This document shows, piece by piece, positions 52,881 through 61,897 of a stretch of DNA of 64,000 bases (position 1 is the stretch's first letter; each line of letters begins with the position of its first letter). The position numbers were made by a program, and so were the translations under genes. The notes under the pieces are model-generated. The model was not told where the DNA came from. It did no database searches and saw only the letters and a list, made by a program, of their open reading frames with translations. The DNA lies in the NCBI GenBank assembly GCA_958296235.1, contig OY282457.1, positions 3,715,338 through 3,779,337 on the forward strand, written 5' to 3'. This DNA is from an uncultured Candidatus Binatia bacterium. GTDB lineage: Bacteria > Desulfobacterota > Binatia > Bin18.

Positions 52881-55044
52881 GGTTCTTTAACGGCAACGAA
52901 CGGATACGCTTGCCGGTTGCCGCAAAGATGGCATTACACAGCGCCGGCGCAAGCGGAGCCATGCCAGGCTCGCCCGCGCCGCCCCAGAAACCGCCAGTCG
53001 GCTTGAGGACCACCTCAACCGTGGGCATCTCGGCCAGCCGCATCATCTGGTAGTCATGAAAATTCGACTGTTCAACCCGGCCGGCCTTAATGGTAATCTC
53101 TCCGTACAGCGCGGCTGTCAGGCCGTAGACGACGCTGCCTTCGAGTTGGGCCCGGACCGAATCGGGGTTGGCCACATAGCCGCAATCAATACCAACCACC
53201 ACCCGGTGGATGGTCAACTCACCTTCGTTATTGACCGAGGCCTCAATCACCGCTGCGGTATAACTTCCGTAAGAATCCTGCACGGCAATCCCGCGATGGA
53301 CGCCTTCCGGCAGCGGGCTGTCCCATCCGGCAGCCTCGGCGACCGCGTCCAGAATAGCCAGGTCCTTCGACGCCTGGGGAGTCTGGAGGAGGGTGCGGCG
53401 AAACTGATACGGGTCCTGCCCGGCCGCATGAGCTAACTCATCAATGAAACTCTCCCGAAAGAACGGATTATGGGTATGCGCCACCGCCCGCCACGGCCCT
53501 GGCGGCACGTGGGTATTGCGCATGGCGTATTCCATATGCAGGTTCGGAAAAGCGTACGGCGCGTCGGCAAAGGTCCGCACCCCGACGATATCAACCCCGT
53601 CCCGAATCAGATGGGGGCGGACGGCACTGAAAATCGACTGCTCGGCCTGGCGCACAGTCCAGGCGGTTGGTTCCCCGGAGGCGTTGAGCGCGGCCCTCAT
53701 GCGGACTAAAGCCACCGGTCGATAGCGGCCGTGCTGGATATCCTCTTCTCTGGACCAGATCAATTGCACCGGGCTGCCGGGCATAGTCTTGGCAATCCTG
53801 ACGGCTTGGCGCACAAACTCAATATACAGCCCGCGCCGGCCAAAGCCGCCCCCGAGATGGACCTTGTGGACCTCGACCCGACTGACTGGCACGTCCGCGG
53901 TCTCAGCGGTCACGGCCGCGGTGGCCTCGCTGTTCTGAGCCGGTGCCCAGACGTCAACCCGCTGCTCCGTATACAGCGCCGTACAGTTCTGCGGTTCCAT
54001 AGTGGCGTGCTCAAGATAGGGGGCATAATAGTCGGCTTCAATCGTCGTGGCCGCGCTGGCAAACGCACTGTCGATATCGCCCTCCTGACGGGAGACCGGC
54101 GCCTTTTCGAGTTGTATGCCCTCGCGCAGAAACTCCAGGATGCTGTCGCTGCTGACCTGGGCGTGCTCCCCAAAATCCCATTCAATCGGCAGCGCGCGGA
54201 GCGCCTGTTGCGCGTTCCACCAGCTCTCTGTGGCAACGACAACGACCGCGTCTTCCAGGGGAACGACCTTGACCACCCCGCGCATGTCGGCAATTTTTTT
54301 TGCGTCCACGCTTTTCAGGCTGCCGCCGAACACCGGACACTGGGCAATCGCGGCATAGACCATGCCGGGCAGCCGGGTATCAATCGCAAACGCGGTCTTG
54401 CCCGTGACCTTATCCGGGATGTCGAACCGCCGGGCCGGTTGACCCAAAATGGTCCAGTCTGCCGGGTCTTTGAGCGGTGGATTTTCGGGGATGTCGAGCG
54501 CGGCTGCCTCTGCTGCCACCGCTCCAAAGCTGACCTGTCGTTGGGTCGGGCTATGGGTGATGAGGCTGTTCGCCGCCACACATTCCGCAACCGGCACGTC
54601 CCAGCGCCGCGCAGCCGCGCCGGTCAGCATCAGGCGGGCCGCGGCTCCGGCGGTGCGTAAATACTCCTGGCTGTCACGAATAGACCGACTGCCGCCGGTC
54701 AGCATGGTCCGAAAAATCCGATTGCGCCGCAGATGTTCACTCGTTGACGCATACTCGGCCTGCACCTTGCTCCAGTCACAGCCTAGTTCTTCAGCAACCA
54801 GCATAGGCAGACCGGTAAAACTGCCCTGGCCCATTTCCACCCGGGCCACCCGAATGACGATAGTGTCATCCGGTCGAACCAGGACCCAGGCCGTGACTTC
54901 AGGAATTTTTTCCGCCTCAGCGCTCGCCTGCTCCGCCTCAGCCAAGCCGGACTTCGGCAGCGTCACTTCTAACAGCAGTCCGCCCCCAACCGCAGCCGAG
55001 CGCAATAAAAACGAACGCCGGGACATATTCACCATCTGTTTCAT
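52861..55044 (-). CDS. iorB: Isoquinoline 1-oxidoreductase-like molybdenum hydroxylase, large subunit
   Basis: A 727-residue molybdopterin-binding protein. ATG 55044 is chosen; a longer frame to 55074 lacks a good binding site. A Tat signal (SRRSFLLRSAAVGG) precedes the domains: ARVEMGQGSFTGLPMLVAEELG near residue 80, VHLGGGFGRRG, NTHVPPGPWRAVAHTHNPF and GGFWGGAGEPGMAPLAPALC near the end. It partners the Fe-S subunit encoded upstream and probably oxidises an aromatic or aldehyde compound in the periplasm. Its end overlaps soxY. Confidence 0.9.
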   Translation of the reverse strand: MKQMVNMSRRSFLLRSAAVGGGLLLEVTLPKSGLAEAEQASAEAEKIPEVTAWVLVRPDDTIVIRVARVEMGQGSFTGLPMLVAEELGCDWSKVQAEYASTSEHLRRNRIFRTMLTGGSRSIRDSQEYLRTAGAAARLMLTGAAARRWDVPVAECVAANSLITHSPTQRQVSFGAVAAEAAALDIPENPPLKDPADWTILGQPARRFDIPDKVTGKTAFAIDTRLPGMVYAAIAQCPVFGGSLKSVDAKKIADMRGVVKVVPLEDAVVVVATESWWNAQQALRALPIEWDFGEHAQVSSDSILEFLREGIQLEKAPVSRQEGDIDSAFASAATTIEADYYAPYLEHATMEPQNCTALYTEQRVDVWAPAQNSEATAAVTAETADVPVSRVEVHKVHLGGGFGRRGLYIEFVRQAVRIAKTMPGSPVQLIWSREEDIQHGRYRPVALVRMRAALNASGEPTAWTVRQAEQSIFSAVRPHLIRDGVDIVGVRTFADAPYAFPNLHMEYAMRNTHVPPGPWRAVAHTHNPFFRESFIDELAHAAGQDPYQFRRTLLQTPQASKDLAILDAVAEAAGWDSPLPEGVHRGIAVQDSYGSYTAAVIEASVNNEGELTIHRVVVGIDCGYVANPDSVRAQLEGSVVYGLTAALYGEITIKAGRVEQSNFHDYQMMRLAEMPTVEVVLKPTGGFWGGAGEPGMAPLAPALCNAIFAATGKRIRSLPLKNHDLRPA

Positions 55045-55092
55045 CAGCGCATCCTTCTTTTCCCTGCTCTCCACTTGTCACTCTCCACTCTC

Positions 55093-55551
55093 CTAGCCAC
55101 TCTCCACTTTCCTCGCCGCCATATGAATGGCGGCCCGAATCCGCGCATACGTCCCGCACCGACAAATATTCGTCACGGCTTCGTTGATATCGGCGTCGCT
55201 CGGCTGGGGATTTTTTTTGAGCAGGGCCGCGGCCGACATAATCATGCCGGTCTGACAATACCCGCACTGCGGTACTTGATGCGCAACCCAGGCCTGCTGT
55301 AAGGGGTGGCTGCCATCTGTGGAGAGCCCTTCTATGGTCGTAATGTTCTTGCCGGCGGCAATGGAGACCGGCATGACGCACGAGCGTACCGGTTCGCCGT
55401 CCAGATGGACGGTACAGGCCCCACACAGGGACATGCCACAACCGAATTTCGTTCCGGTCAGCCCCAGGATATCGCGTAACACCCACAGCAGCCGCATGTC
55501 CGAGCCGACATCAACGCTGTGTTCCGTTCCGTTCACGGTCAGTGCAATCAT
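55093..55551 (-). CDS. iorA: 2Fe-2S subunit of isoquinoline 1-oxidoreductase-like hydroxylase
   Basis: A 152-residue protein with two [2Fe-2S] sites: the plant-ferredoxin-type [15 protein letters not shown] and the C-terminal [13 protein letters not shown] plus CRCGTYARI. It transfers electrons from the molybdenum subunit. It lies 48 bp upstream of iorB and opens the operon that reaches soxXA at 49063. Confidence 0.94.
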   Translation of the reverse strand: MIALTVNGTEHSVDVGSDMRLLWVLRDILGLTGTKFGCGMSLCGACTVHLDGEPVRSCVMPVSIAAGKNITTIEGLSTDGSHPLQQAWVAHQVPQCGYCQTGMIMSAAALLKKNPQPSDADINEAVTNICRCGTYARIRAAIHMAARKVESG

Positions 55552-56148
55552 GTTGTCCCCTTCTTCCTCGTAAGCACGCTTTCCCGCATAGCTTGAAAGA
55601 CCGGAAATCGTCTGTCAAGCATATAGCGTCCATATTCCAGAGAGACTCAATGCGAAAGCCATCCGACGGAAACGGCGCAACCTCGTCATTCCCGCGCAAG
55701 CAGGAATCCAGCCGCCCGCCCCGCCCTCGGACAACGTTATGGGCCTCACACGTAGTGTTCTAACCCCCAATCCCTCCTTCAATCCGTCTGGTAGGGCGTG
55801 TCCTACGCACCAGGGGGCTGTTCCGCCAAGACTTGGGGAGCCGTTCCCCCTGGGAGCGCAGGCTTCCAGCCTGCTTCTGAGCGGGCAAGATGCCCGCGTT
55901 CCCAGGGGCGGGCTGTCGGGTGACGCCTACGGCTCTCCCGACCGACACGGCTTTCCCGTTCACCCTGAGCGTAGCGGAGCGAAGTCGAAGGGAACGCAGT
56001 CGCCCGCAACCCCACCCGCACGTCCCCCTACGAGGATCGGCCAAGGCGATAGACTCAGCGAAAGCGGAGTGTTCTCAGGGTGAGTAGATTGACCTGTAGG
56101 ATAGACGATGCAAAGAAACGCCAGCCCGTCCCTGCAGGTCGGATGGCC
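55552..56148. other. Non-coding stretch with several repeat elements
   Basis: The 597 bp between iorA and the HEPN/CBS gene hold no supported gene. 55685-55711 is a reversed copy of the 48957-48983 repeat. 55852-55910 is a 'gcaggcttccagcctgc...gcccgcgttcccagg' repeat also seen at 15350-15420. 55960-55995 has a 'caccctgagcgtagcg...gaagtcgaaggg' element that is common in bacterial genomes. A promoter for iorA must lie in here, but no consensus was clear. Confidence 0.65.
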
Positions 56149-56982
56149 TTACATCAAGTCAAACGCAGTCGCTATACCCAGCAATTCGTCGCAATTATCC
56201 CGCTTCTTCACCACCAGTATCGGCTTCCCTTGGCGCAGTTCTAGTACATACCGTTCTAACACAGCTTGAATGTTTTCGTCGGGGTAGGCAGGAAATGCTT
56301 CTTCTATTGCCGGTCCAATCGCCTTTTCAATTGATTTAGCCAATAGTTTTCCACGGAAATCGCCCTTAGCCGACCGTAGATACTCTGCAATATGATAATC
56401 AGCAATGATATGCCAAGCCTTCTCCTCAGTCTCCTTCTTCTTCATATACACGGGAATGTAGGAAAAGGAGTTCTCAAGCATCATCTGGCGAACAAAACTG
56501 ACCGGCTGCCACGCATAGGCGCACACGGGGTTTCGAACCATGTAATCTTTTATCCTACCACCCGTAATAGCCATTAACGTGTCCTCCAGAAACAGAGCTA
56601 CCTCCACGAGGTGTAGAGTTAGAATTCGTACAAAAGCACCCTGGTGCAGAGCATCGTTCCTGCCGTGCATCACCATCTCGTACAAACTGCCAAACGCAGT
56701 ATGACTGTCTCGGTACAAGCTGGTCCACTTTGGTTTCTTTTCCCGATGTTTCTCCAGAGGATGATGTTTCTTGACTAGGTCTATTATACACTTCTTGTAG
56801 ACGCCAAGACCTTTTGAATCTTCGCTGTGTTCATGTTTTTCGCAACCCCCTCTTTCAAATAAATATGAGCCAAAGCGCTCCAACACGAAAAGAATCTGTT
56901 GATAGCCTTCCGCGTCTTTCAGTGCGGTGGCTCTGGCATCACGGAACTCGTTGCGAAAATACAAGGCTACTTTAGAATCCAT
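56149..56982 (-). CDS. Protein with HEPN-like N-terminus and two CBS domains
   Basis: A 277-residue protein. Residues 85-145 are helical with HGRNDALHQGAF: Arg108 and His113 form an Rx4H motif as in HEPN ribonucleases. The C-terminal half has two CBS-like modules: VRNPVCAYAWQPVSFVRQMM near residue 150 and GKPILVVKKRDN near residue 254, both typical nucleotide-sensing repeats. Gene A+T content is higher than its neighbours. The pairing suggests an RNA-cutting or toxin-like protein regulated by adenine nucleotides, which is inference. Confidence 0.6.
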   Translation of the reverse strand: MDSKVALYFRNEFRDARATALKDAEGYQQILFVLERFGSYLFERGGCEKHEHSEDSKGLGVYKKCIIDLVKKHHPLEKHREKKPKWTSLYRDSHTAFGSLYEMVMHGRNDALHQGAFVRILTLHLVEVALFLEDTLMAITGGRIKDYMVRNPVCAYAWQPVSFVRQMMLENSFSYIPVYMKKKETEEKAWHIIADYHIAEYLRSAKGDFRGKLLAKSIEKAIGPAIEEAFPAYPDENIQAVLERYVLELRQGKPILVVKKRDNCDELLGIATAFDLM

Positions 56983-57027
56983 TTCCTGCTCCTGATCTGA
57001 AGGTCAAGTCGTGTCTGACTTTGAAAT

Positions 57028-57070
57028 TCCCCCTCACCCCAGCCCTCTCCCTCCAGGGGAGAGGGAGCAG
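57028..57070. repeat. 'ccctcaccccagccctctccctccaggggagaggga' repeat
   Basis: A G+C-rich inverted element of a kind found in many genomes (CCCTCTCCCTC paired with GAGGGAG-like bases) between the amine oxidase stop and the HEPN/CBS start. It could be the terminator of the amine oxidase transcript. No clear T-run follows. Confidence 0.5.
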
Positions 57071-57071
57071 A

Positions 57072-59021
57072 TTATTTGCAGGGGTGCGGACTGGGCGGTA
57101 CGTCCAGGGCGGGGCTGCGTTCAAAAAAGCCGACTGGCATCAGGCTGAAGCCGGCATACTCGACCGGCATGACCGGCCAATCCTCGGGCCGCGGCACATG
57201 CGTGAGGCCAAAGGTATGCCAGACAACGACGTCGGTGTTCTCGATATTGCGTCCGCGTGAATAGCGCAGCAGGCCCTCGCCGCCGGGGCTCTGAAGCGTG
57301 ATGTCGCCGGCGGCGCTGAGCTCGTCCGGCGTAAACGCGGTGACCCATAGATTATGCTGGGCAAACCCGGCCCGTTGCCCCACATAGGAGTCTGCCTGGG
57401 CAAACAGCGTCGGCGTTGCGCCGGCAAGCAGCTTATAGCCGACCGGCATCCCCAGACGGTTTGTCCGCTGCGGGTTGACGATCTTCCAGCTCCGGCTGGC
57501 CTGCGGGGCAATATCCCGCCGCGCCCCATCTTCGGAGGCCAAGAGCGTCGTCTTGGCGCGGAACTGCGTCCCGTGCGGATTGTCCGGCCCGGGCGGCACG
57601 GGTTCAACATCGACCTCGTAGACCGAGTTGCGCTCGCCGTCCACATCAAAATCGAGCCGGAAACAGAACAGGTGCTGGTGAATCGGAGAGGCCAGGTTGG
57701 GCGCAATGAGCGGGGCGAACTCGGGCTGCTCGGCCCCGGTTTCCACCGCGCTGACACCGACAATGCCGGTCAGCTTGACCTCCATCTGAATTGTGCCGTC
57801 CAGGTATAAATACCAGAAGAAGCCGTACTCATAATTCCCGACCGTAAAGAACGAGCTGACCACCAGACGCCGCGAGCGTCGGACCTCCGTGGTCGCGGAC
57901 AGCAGGTCCCGATGCTTCCACAGCACGCCGTAATCTTCTTCATGCAGGCAGATGGCGTTTTCGATCGTATGGACGGACCCATCGGCCAGCAGCGTGTCCA
58001 TATCAAAATAATGAATTTCACCCAGACAGTCGCAGCCCAGGCTGAGCGAATTGGCCAGATTGCCCACGCTCGCTTCGCTGGCATCCAGCACGTGCTTCCA
58101 GGTGTGCATGGGGTCACGGTCGCCATAGGGAACCACCATGTCCGCCAGCGACGCCCGATACAGGATGGACCGCCGTTCCCCGGCATCGTCATAACTCAGG
58201 GTATGCAGGACCAGGCCGTGCTGAGGGTGCATCCCGACCCGGAACGACCACTTCTGCCATTCCACCGCGTACCCATCGATGCGGAAACTCGGCCCCTCGG
58301 GCTGGGTGATGGAAATGGGTTTCAAATCGGTCCGCAGCGCAGGTTGATGAGCGGCCTCGTACCGCCCGCTCTCCGGTGGCAGGGCGGTCAGGCCGTGATC
58401 TTCCAGATGGACCACACGCCCCGCGGTCAGGTCCACATGGGCAATCAGACCCTGGAGCGGGCGGGCATAGCCGTTGTCAGTCTTGTCTTCACGCACAAAA
58501 GCAATCGTCCGGGCCAGACGATGGGTCGCGTCCACGCTATCGGGGAGAGGGCCACTGCCAGGCCACATATCGATTTGCACCCGGCTCATATCCTCGACGC
58601 CGCGGCGTCTCACCGCGGCCCGCCAGGCCGGGTCGGCTTTGGTGAGCTTGATCGATTGCATCAGGTCTCGCCCCCCAAACGGCACCTGTCCGCGGTTGAG
58701 GCGCTGCACCTCAAGCAGCTCTCCCGTCGTGATGTTGACCCGTGCGTCAAAACTGTCCGCCGGCTTACCGTTGGCGTACTCGTCCACTCCCAGCAAGCGC
58801 AGCACCCGAGTAAACGGCGCGCCTGGGGTAAAGGTCTTGACCGCTTCTTTGGGCGGCTCCACCAGACTGACGCTGGAGAAGGCGAGTTGGCCGCTCAGCT
58901 CGCCCGAGCCGGTGAGGATGGCCACGCCGCGCTCAATCTCGCTCCGGCTCAGCGGGTCCAGGGGATGCGTCGGAAGGGTCTGCGCGCGGTCTGCCTGTAT
59001 GTCCTGTATGGCGCTGGTCAT
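57072..59021 (-). CDS. Copper-containing primary amine oxidase
   Basis: A 649-residue oxidase that converts primary amines to aldehydes, ammonia and H2O2. The TPQ-forming Tyr is in VGNYEYGFFWYLYLDGTIQ. Copper His ligands are in HQHLFCFRLDFDVDG and in VVWHTFGLTHVPRPEDW. A DASEASVGNLANSL run replaces the usual D-x-GE stretch, with the base Asp kept. No signal peptide is seen, so it may be cytoplasmic. It is the last gene of the operon starting from hydantoinase B. Confidence 0.93.
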   Translation of the reverse strand: MTSAIQDIQADRAQTLPTHPLDPLSRSEIERGVAILTGSGELSGQLAFSSVSLVEPPKEAVKTFTPGAPFTRVLRLLGVDEYANGKPADSFDARVNITTGELLEVQRLNRGQVPFGGRDLMQSIKLTKADPAWRAAVRRRGVEDMSRVQIDMWPGSGPLPDSVDATHRLARTIAFVREDKTDNGYARPLQGLIAHVDLTAGRVVHLEDHGLTALPPESGRYEAAHQPALRTDLKPISITQPEGPSFRIDGYAVEWQKWSFRVGMHPQHGLVLHTLSYDDAGERRSILYRASLADMVVPYGDRDPMHTWKHVLDASEASVGNLANSLSLGCDCLGEIHYFDMDTLLADGSVHTIENAICLHEEDYGVLWKHRDLLSATTEVRRSRRLVVSSFFTVGNYEYGFFWYLYLDGTIQMEVKLTGIVGVSAVETGAEQPEFAPLIAPNLASPIHQHLFCFRLDFDVDGERNSVYEVDVEPVPPGPDNPHGTQFRAKTTLLASEDGARRDIAPQASRSWKIVNPQRTNRLGMPVGYKLLAGATPTLFAQADSYVGQRAGFAQHNLWVTAFTPDELSAAGDITLQSPGGEGLLRYSRGRNIENTDVVVWHTFGLTHVPRPEDWPVMPVEYAGFSLMPVGFFERSPALDVPPSPHPCK

Positions 59022-59051
59022 GCTGGTTTCTCCTTTATGAACGTGCTCTGT

Positions 59052-59798
59052 TCAGCGTCCGCCCGAAATATCGTAGATCGTCGTGGTGACGTACGAGGCC
59101 TCATCTGTGCAGAGCCACACCACCAGATTGGCCACCTCTTCGGGTTCGCAGATACGCCCCAAGACCGTCTGCGCCGTGGCGATGGCTTCAGCGCGTTCAA
59201 TGCCTATACTCGCTTCAAAAATTTCCGTCCGGGTAATCCCAGGGCGCACACAGCAGACCCGAATCCCCTCAGGCCCGACTTCTCTGGACAGACCCAGGGT
59301 AAAGGAATCAAGCGCGCCTTTGCTTGCGGCGTAGACCACATCGCCCGGCAACCCACCGTAACGTGAGGAAATGGAGCCGACATTGACGATCACGCCGCCG
59401 GTGCCGGCGCGTTTGATGGACATGCGTTTGATGGCCTCGCGAGCGCTTACGAACACACCGAAGATATTGAGATTAAAAACGCCCCGGACGCGCGCCATCT
59501 CGGCGTCGACGACCGCGGTCTCATAATCGATCGCGGCATTATTCACCAGGGCGGTGACCGGGCCGAGTTCGGCATCGGTCCGGCGAAACAGCTCAACAAC
59601 ACCGGCTTCCGTTCCGACATCGGCTTGCACGGCAATAGCCCGTTGCCCGGCCTGTATCACGTCGTGGACCACCTCTTCGGCCCGGTCTTGGGCGCGCGCA
59701 TAATTGACGCACACGTCAAACCCGGCCCGCGCCGCTCGCCGTGCAATAGCGGCTCCAATGCCGCGACTTCCACCCGTCACGATCATGACACCCGACAT
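59052..59798 (-). CDS. Short-chain dehydrogenase/reductase (3-ketoacyl-ACP reductase-like)
   Basis: A 248-residue SDR: TGGSRGIGAAIAR (cofactor), ALVNNAAID, NVGSISSRYGG (Ser) and VVYAASKGALDSF (Tyr-x3-Lys). Lies between hydantoinase A (stop 59829) and amine oxidase (start 59021), 30 bp from each. It might act on an aldehyde or alcohol product of that pathway. Confidence 0.92.
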   Translation of the reverse strand: MSGVMIVTGGSRGIGAAIARRAARAGFDVCVNYARAQDRAEEVVHDVIQAGQRAIAVQADVGTEAGVVELFRRTDAELGPVTALVNNAAIDYETAVVDAEMARVRGVFNLNIFGVFVSAREAIKRMSIKRAGTGGVIVNVGSISSRYGGLPGDVVYAASKGALDSFTLGLSREVGPEGIRVCCVRPGITRTEIFEASIGIERAEAIATAQTVLGRICEPEEVANLVVWLCTDEASYVTTTIYDISGGR

Positions 59799-59828
59799 GC
59801 AGGGTCTCCTTTTGTGAGAGAAAAATTG

Positions 59829-61895
59829 TCAGAGGGCAATCGTCAGCAGCGCACTGCCGTCGGCCTGGACGGTCAGCCGGTCAGCCGGGTTGACGACCAC
59901 CGTGGTTGTGGCGAACTCAACGATAGCCGGACCGGTCAGCCGGTCACCCGCGGCCAGCGCGTCGCCCTGATAAATCTCAGTTTCCACCTCAGCATTGACC
60001 CCGGCCATATAGGCCATGCGCCGGCTGGTCGGTTGTGGCCGGCCAGCCGATTGGGTAGCCAGCCGTCCCTCGGGGGCGGGGCGGTTGCCTGTGGCGGCAA
60101 CGCGCCAGTGCAGGCACTCAATGGGCTGGTCGCGCATCGAATAGGTAAATCGCCGCTCGTGCTCGTCATGAAAGTCGGCTTCGAGTCGCCGCAAGAGATC
60201 GGCGTCAATCGGTCCGTCGGGCAGCGGTACTGTCAGGTTGTGCACCTGACCCGGATAGCGCCCCTCCAGGTGCCGGGCAAAACGAATCTCCTCGGGCTGA
60301 AAGCCCTCCTCCTTGAGATGGGAGCCGCCCTCGGCGATCAACTCGTCAAATACCTGAGCGATGCCCGTGGCCGCGTCTGTCCGATCCGTATAGCAGTGGT
60401 GCAGGCGCACATAGTCGTGCCGCACCGGCGTGACCGCCATACCGAAGGCGCACAGCCCACCCGCGGAACGCGGAATCAGCACCTCGCCGATCTCAAGCAT
60501 ACGGGCCAGCTCAGCCGCGTGCAGGCCACCCGCCCCGCCGCCCGCAACCATAACATAGTCGCGGGGATCGATGCCGCGCTCAATCGAGACCGCTCGGATG
60601 GCCGAGGCCATATTCGAGTTTACGATGGTCAGGATGCCGGCCGCGGCCTCGCGGACCGACAGCCCCAACGGCGTGGCAATCTGCTCGGCAATGGCGCGTT
60701 GCGCCAGGCGCTCGCTGAGGGAGCGCCGGCCGCCCAGAAACGCCCCGGACGACATCCGCCCGACAGCCAGGTTGGCGTCGGTGACTGCGGGCGCGCGGCC
60801 ACCCCGGCCATAACAGGCCGGCCCCGGCTGAGAACCCGCGCTCTGCGGCCCGACCCGCAGCGCCTTGCCGCTGTCGAGCCAGGCAATAGAGCCGCCGCCG
60901 GCGCCGATCGACAGCACCTCAACCCCGTTCACTCCGATAGGCTGATGTGCGACCCGAATATCGGTTGACATGACCGGCTCGCTGTCGCGCAGCATGCAGA
61001 CGTCAAAGCTGGTCCCGCCCATGTCAATAATGATCAGCCGGTCGGGGGCTTTGGTATCTGAGGCGTAGTGCGCGCCCGCAGCCGGCCCGGCCGCGGGACC
61101 CGAGGCCACCGCGTTGACAGGCCGCGCCAAAAGGTCTTCAACCGACGCACAGCCGCCGTTGACCTGCATGATCTGCGGCGGGTGGGGCAGGCCGCCGGCC
61201 GCCATCTCTTTTTCAAAGGCGCGCAGGTAGTCGCCGATAATGGGCGCGATATAGGCGGACAGCACAGTTGACGAGGTGCGCTCCCACTCCCGAATTTCGG
61301 GCAGGACATCACAGGAGCACAGCACCTCGACGCCGGGCAGCTCCTCGCGCACGATCTCCGCGGTACGCTTTTCGTGGCGCGGATCGACGATGGACCACAG
61401 ATAGGCCACCGCTACCGCTTTGACGCCGTGCGCGCCGCAGCGCCGGGCCGCGTTGCGAACGGCCTCTTCGTCGAGCGGCAGGACCTCGGAGCCGTCTGCG
61501 CCGATACGCTCGGGAATGCCCAGGCGCAAATAGCGGGGAATAAAGTCCTCGGGTTTCTGGAGATGGATGTTGAATCGTTCGGGCTTCCCGCCGCGGCCCA
61601 GATACAGAATGTCGCGAAAGCCCTGGGTGCACAACAGGCCGATGACCGGCCCGTTGCGCTGTATCAGGGCATTGGTCGCCATAGTCTGACCATGCACCAG
61701 AAACTCCGTCTCACGCAGCAGCGCTTCGACTGTGGTCCCGGCTTCCTCGGCCATGCCGGCGAGACCCCGCGTAATCGCCAGCAGCGGTTGGTCAGGGGTC
61801 GAGTCTTCCTTGTAGACGTGGAACCTGCCGTCGTCGCGCAGCAGAACCACATCGGTGAAAGTGCCGCCAATATCGATGCCGACTCGATGCCCCAT
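59829..61895 (-). CDS. hyuA: Hydantoinase A subunit (N-methylhydantoinase/oxoprolinase A type)
   Basis: A 688-residue protein from ATG 61895 (GGAGAGG 5 bases upstream). The N-terminus VGIDIGGTFTDVVLLRDDGR and the segments IIDMGGTSFDVCMLRDSEPV and SIGAGGGSIAWLDSGKALRVG form the actin-like ATP site. The stop of hyuB lies 2 bp before this start. The longer frame upstream of 61895 is a shadow of hyuB. Confidence 0.93.
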   Translation of the reverse strand: MGHRVGIDIGGTFTDVVLLRDDGRFHVYKEDSTPDQPLLAITRGLAGMAEEAGTTVEALLRETEFLVHGQTMATNALIQRNGPVIGLLCTQGFRDILYLGRGGKPERFNIHLQKPEDFIPRYLRLGIPERIGADGSEVLPLDEEAVRNAARRCGAHGVKAVAVAYLWSIVDPRHEKRTAEIVREELPGVEVLCSCDVLPEIREWERTSSTVLSAYIAPIIGDYLRAFEKEMAAGGLPHPPQIMQVNGGCASVEDLLARPVNAVASGPAAGPAAGAHYASDTKAPDRLIIIDMGGTSFDVCMLRDSEPVMSTDIRVAHQPIGVNGVEVLSIGAGGGSIAWLDSGKALRVGPQSAGSQPGPACYGRGGRAPAVTDANLAVGRMSSGAFLGGRRSLSERLAQRAIAEQIATPLGLSVREAAAGILTIVNSNMASAIRAVSIERGIDPRDYVMVAGGGAGGLHAAELARMLEIGEVLIPRSAGGLCAFGMAVTPVRHDYVRLHHCYTDRTDAATGIAQVFDELIAEGGSHLKEEGFQPEEIRFARHLEGRYPGQVHNLTVPLPDGPIDADLLRRLEADFHDEHERRFTYSMRDQPIECLHWRVAATGNRPAPEGRLATQSAGRPQPTSRRMAYMAGVNAEVETEIYQGDALAAGDRLTGPAIVEFATTTVVVNPADRLTVQADGSALLTIAL

Positions 61896-61897
61896 GT

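Noticed and set aside
57912..59366. Open frame of 484 codons on the plus strand
   Set aside because: Antisense to the copper amine oxidase and SDR genes; G+C-rich codon bias makes such frames open by chance.
59625..60968. Open frame of 447 codons on the plus strand
   Set aside because: Antisense to the SDR and hyuA genes.
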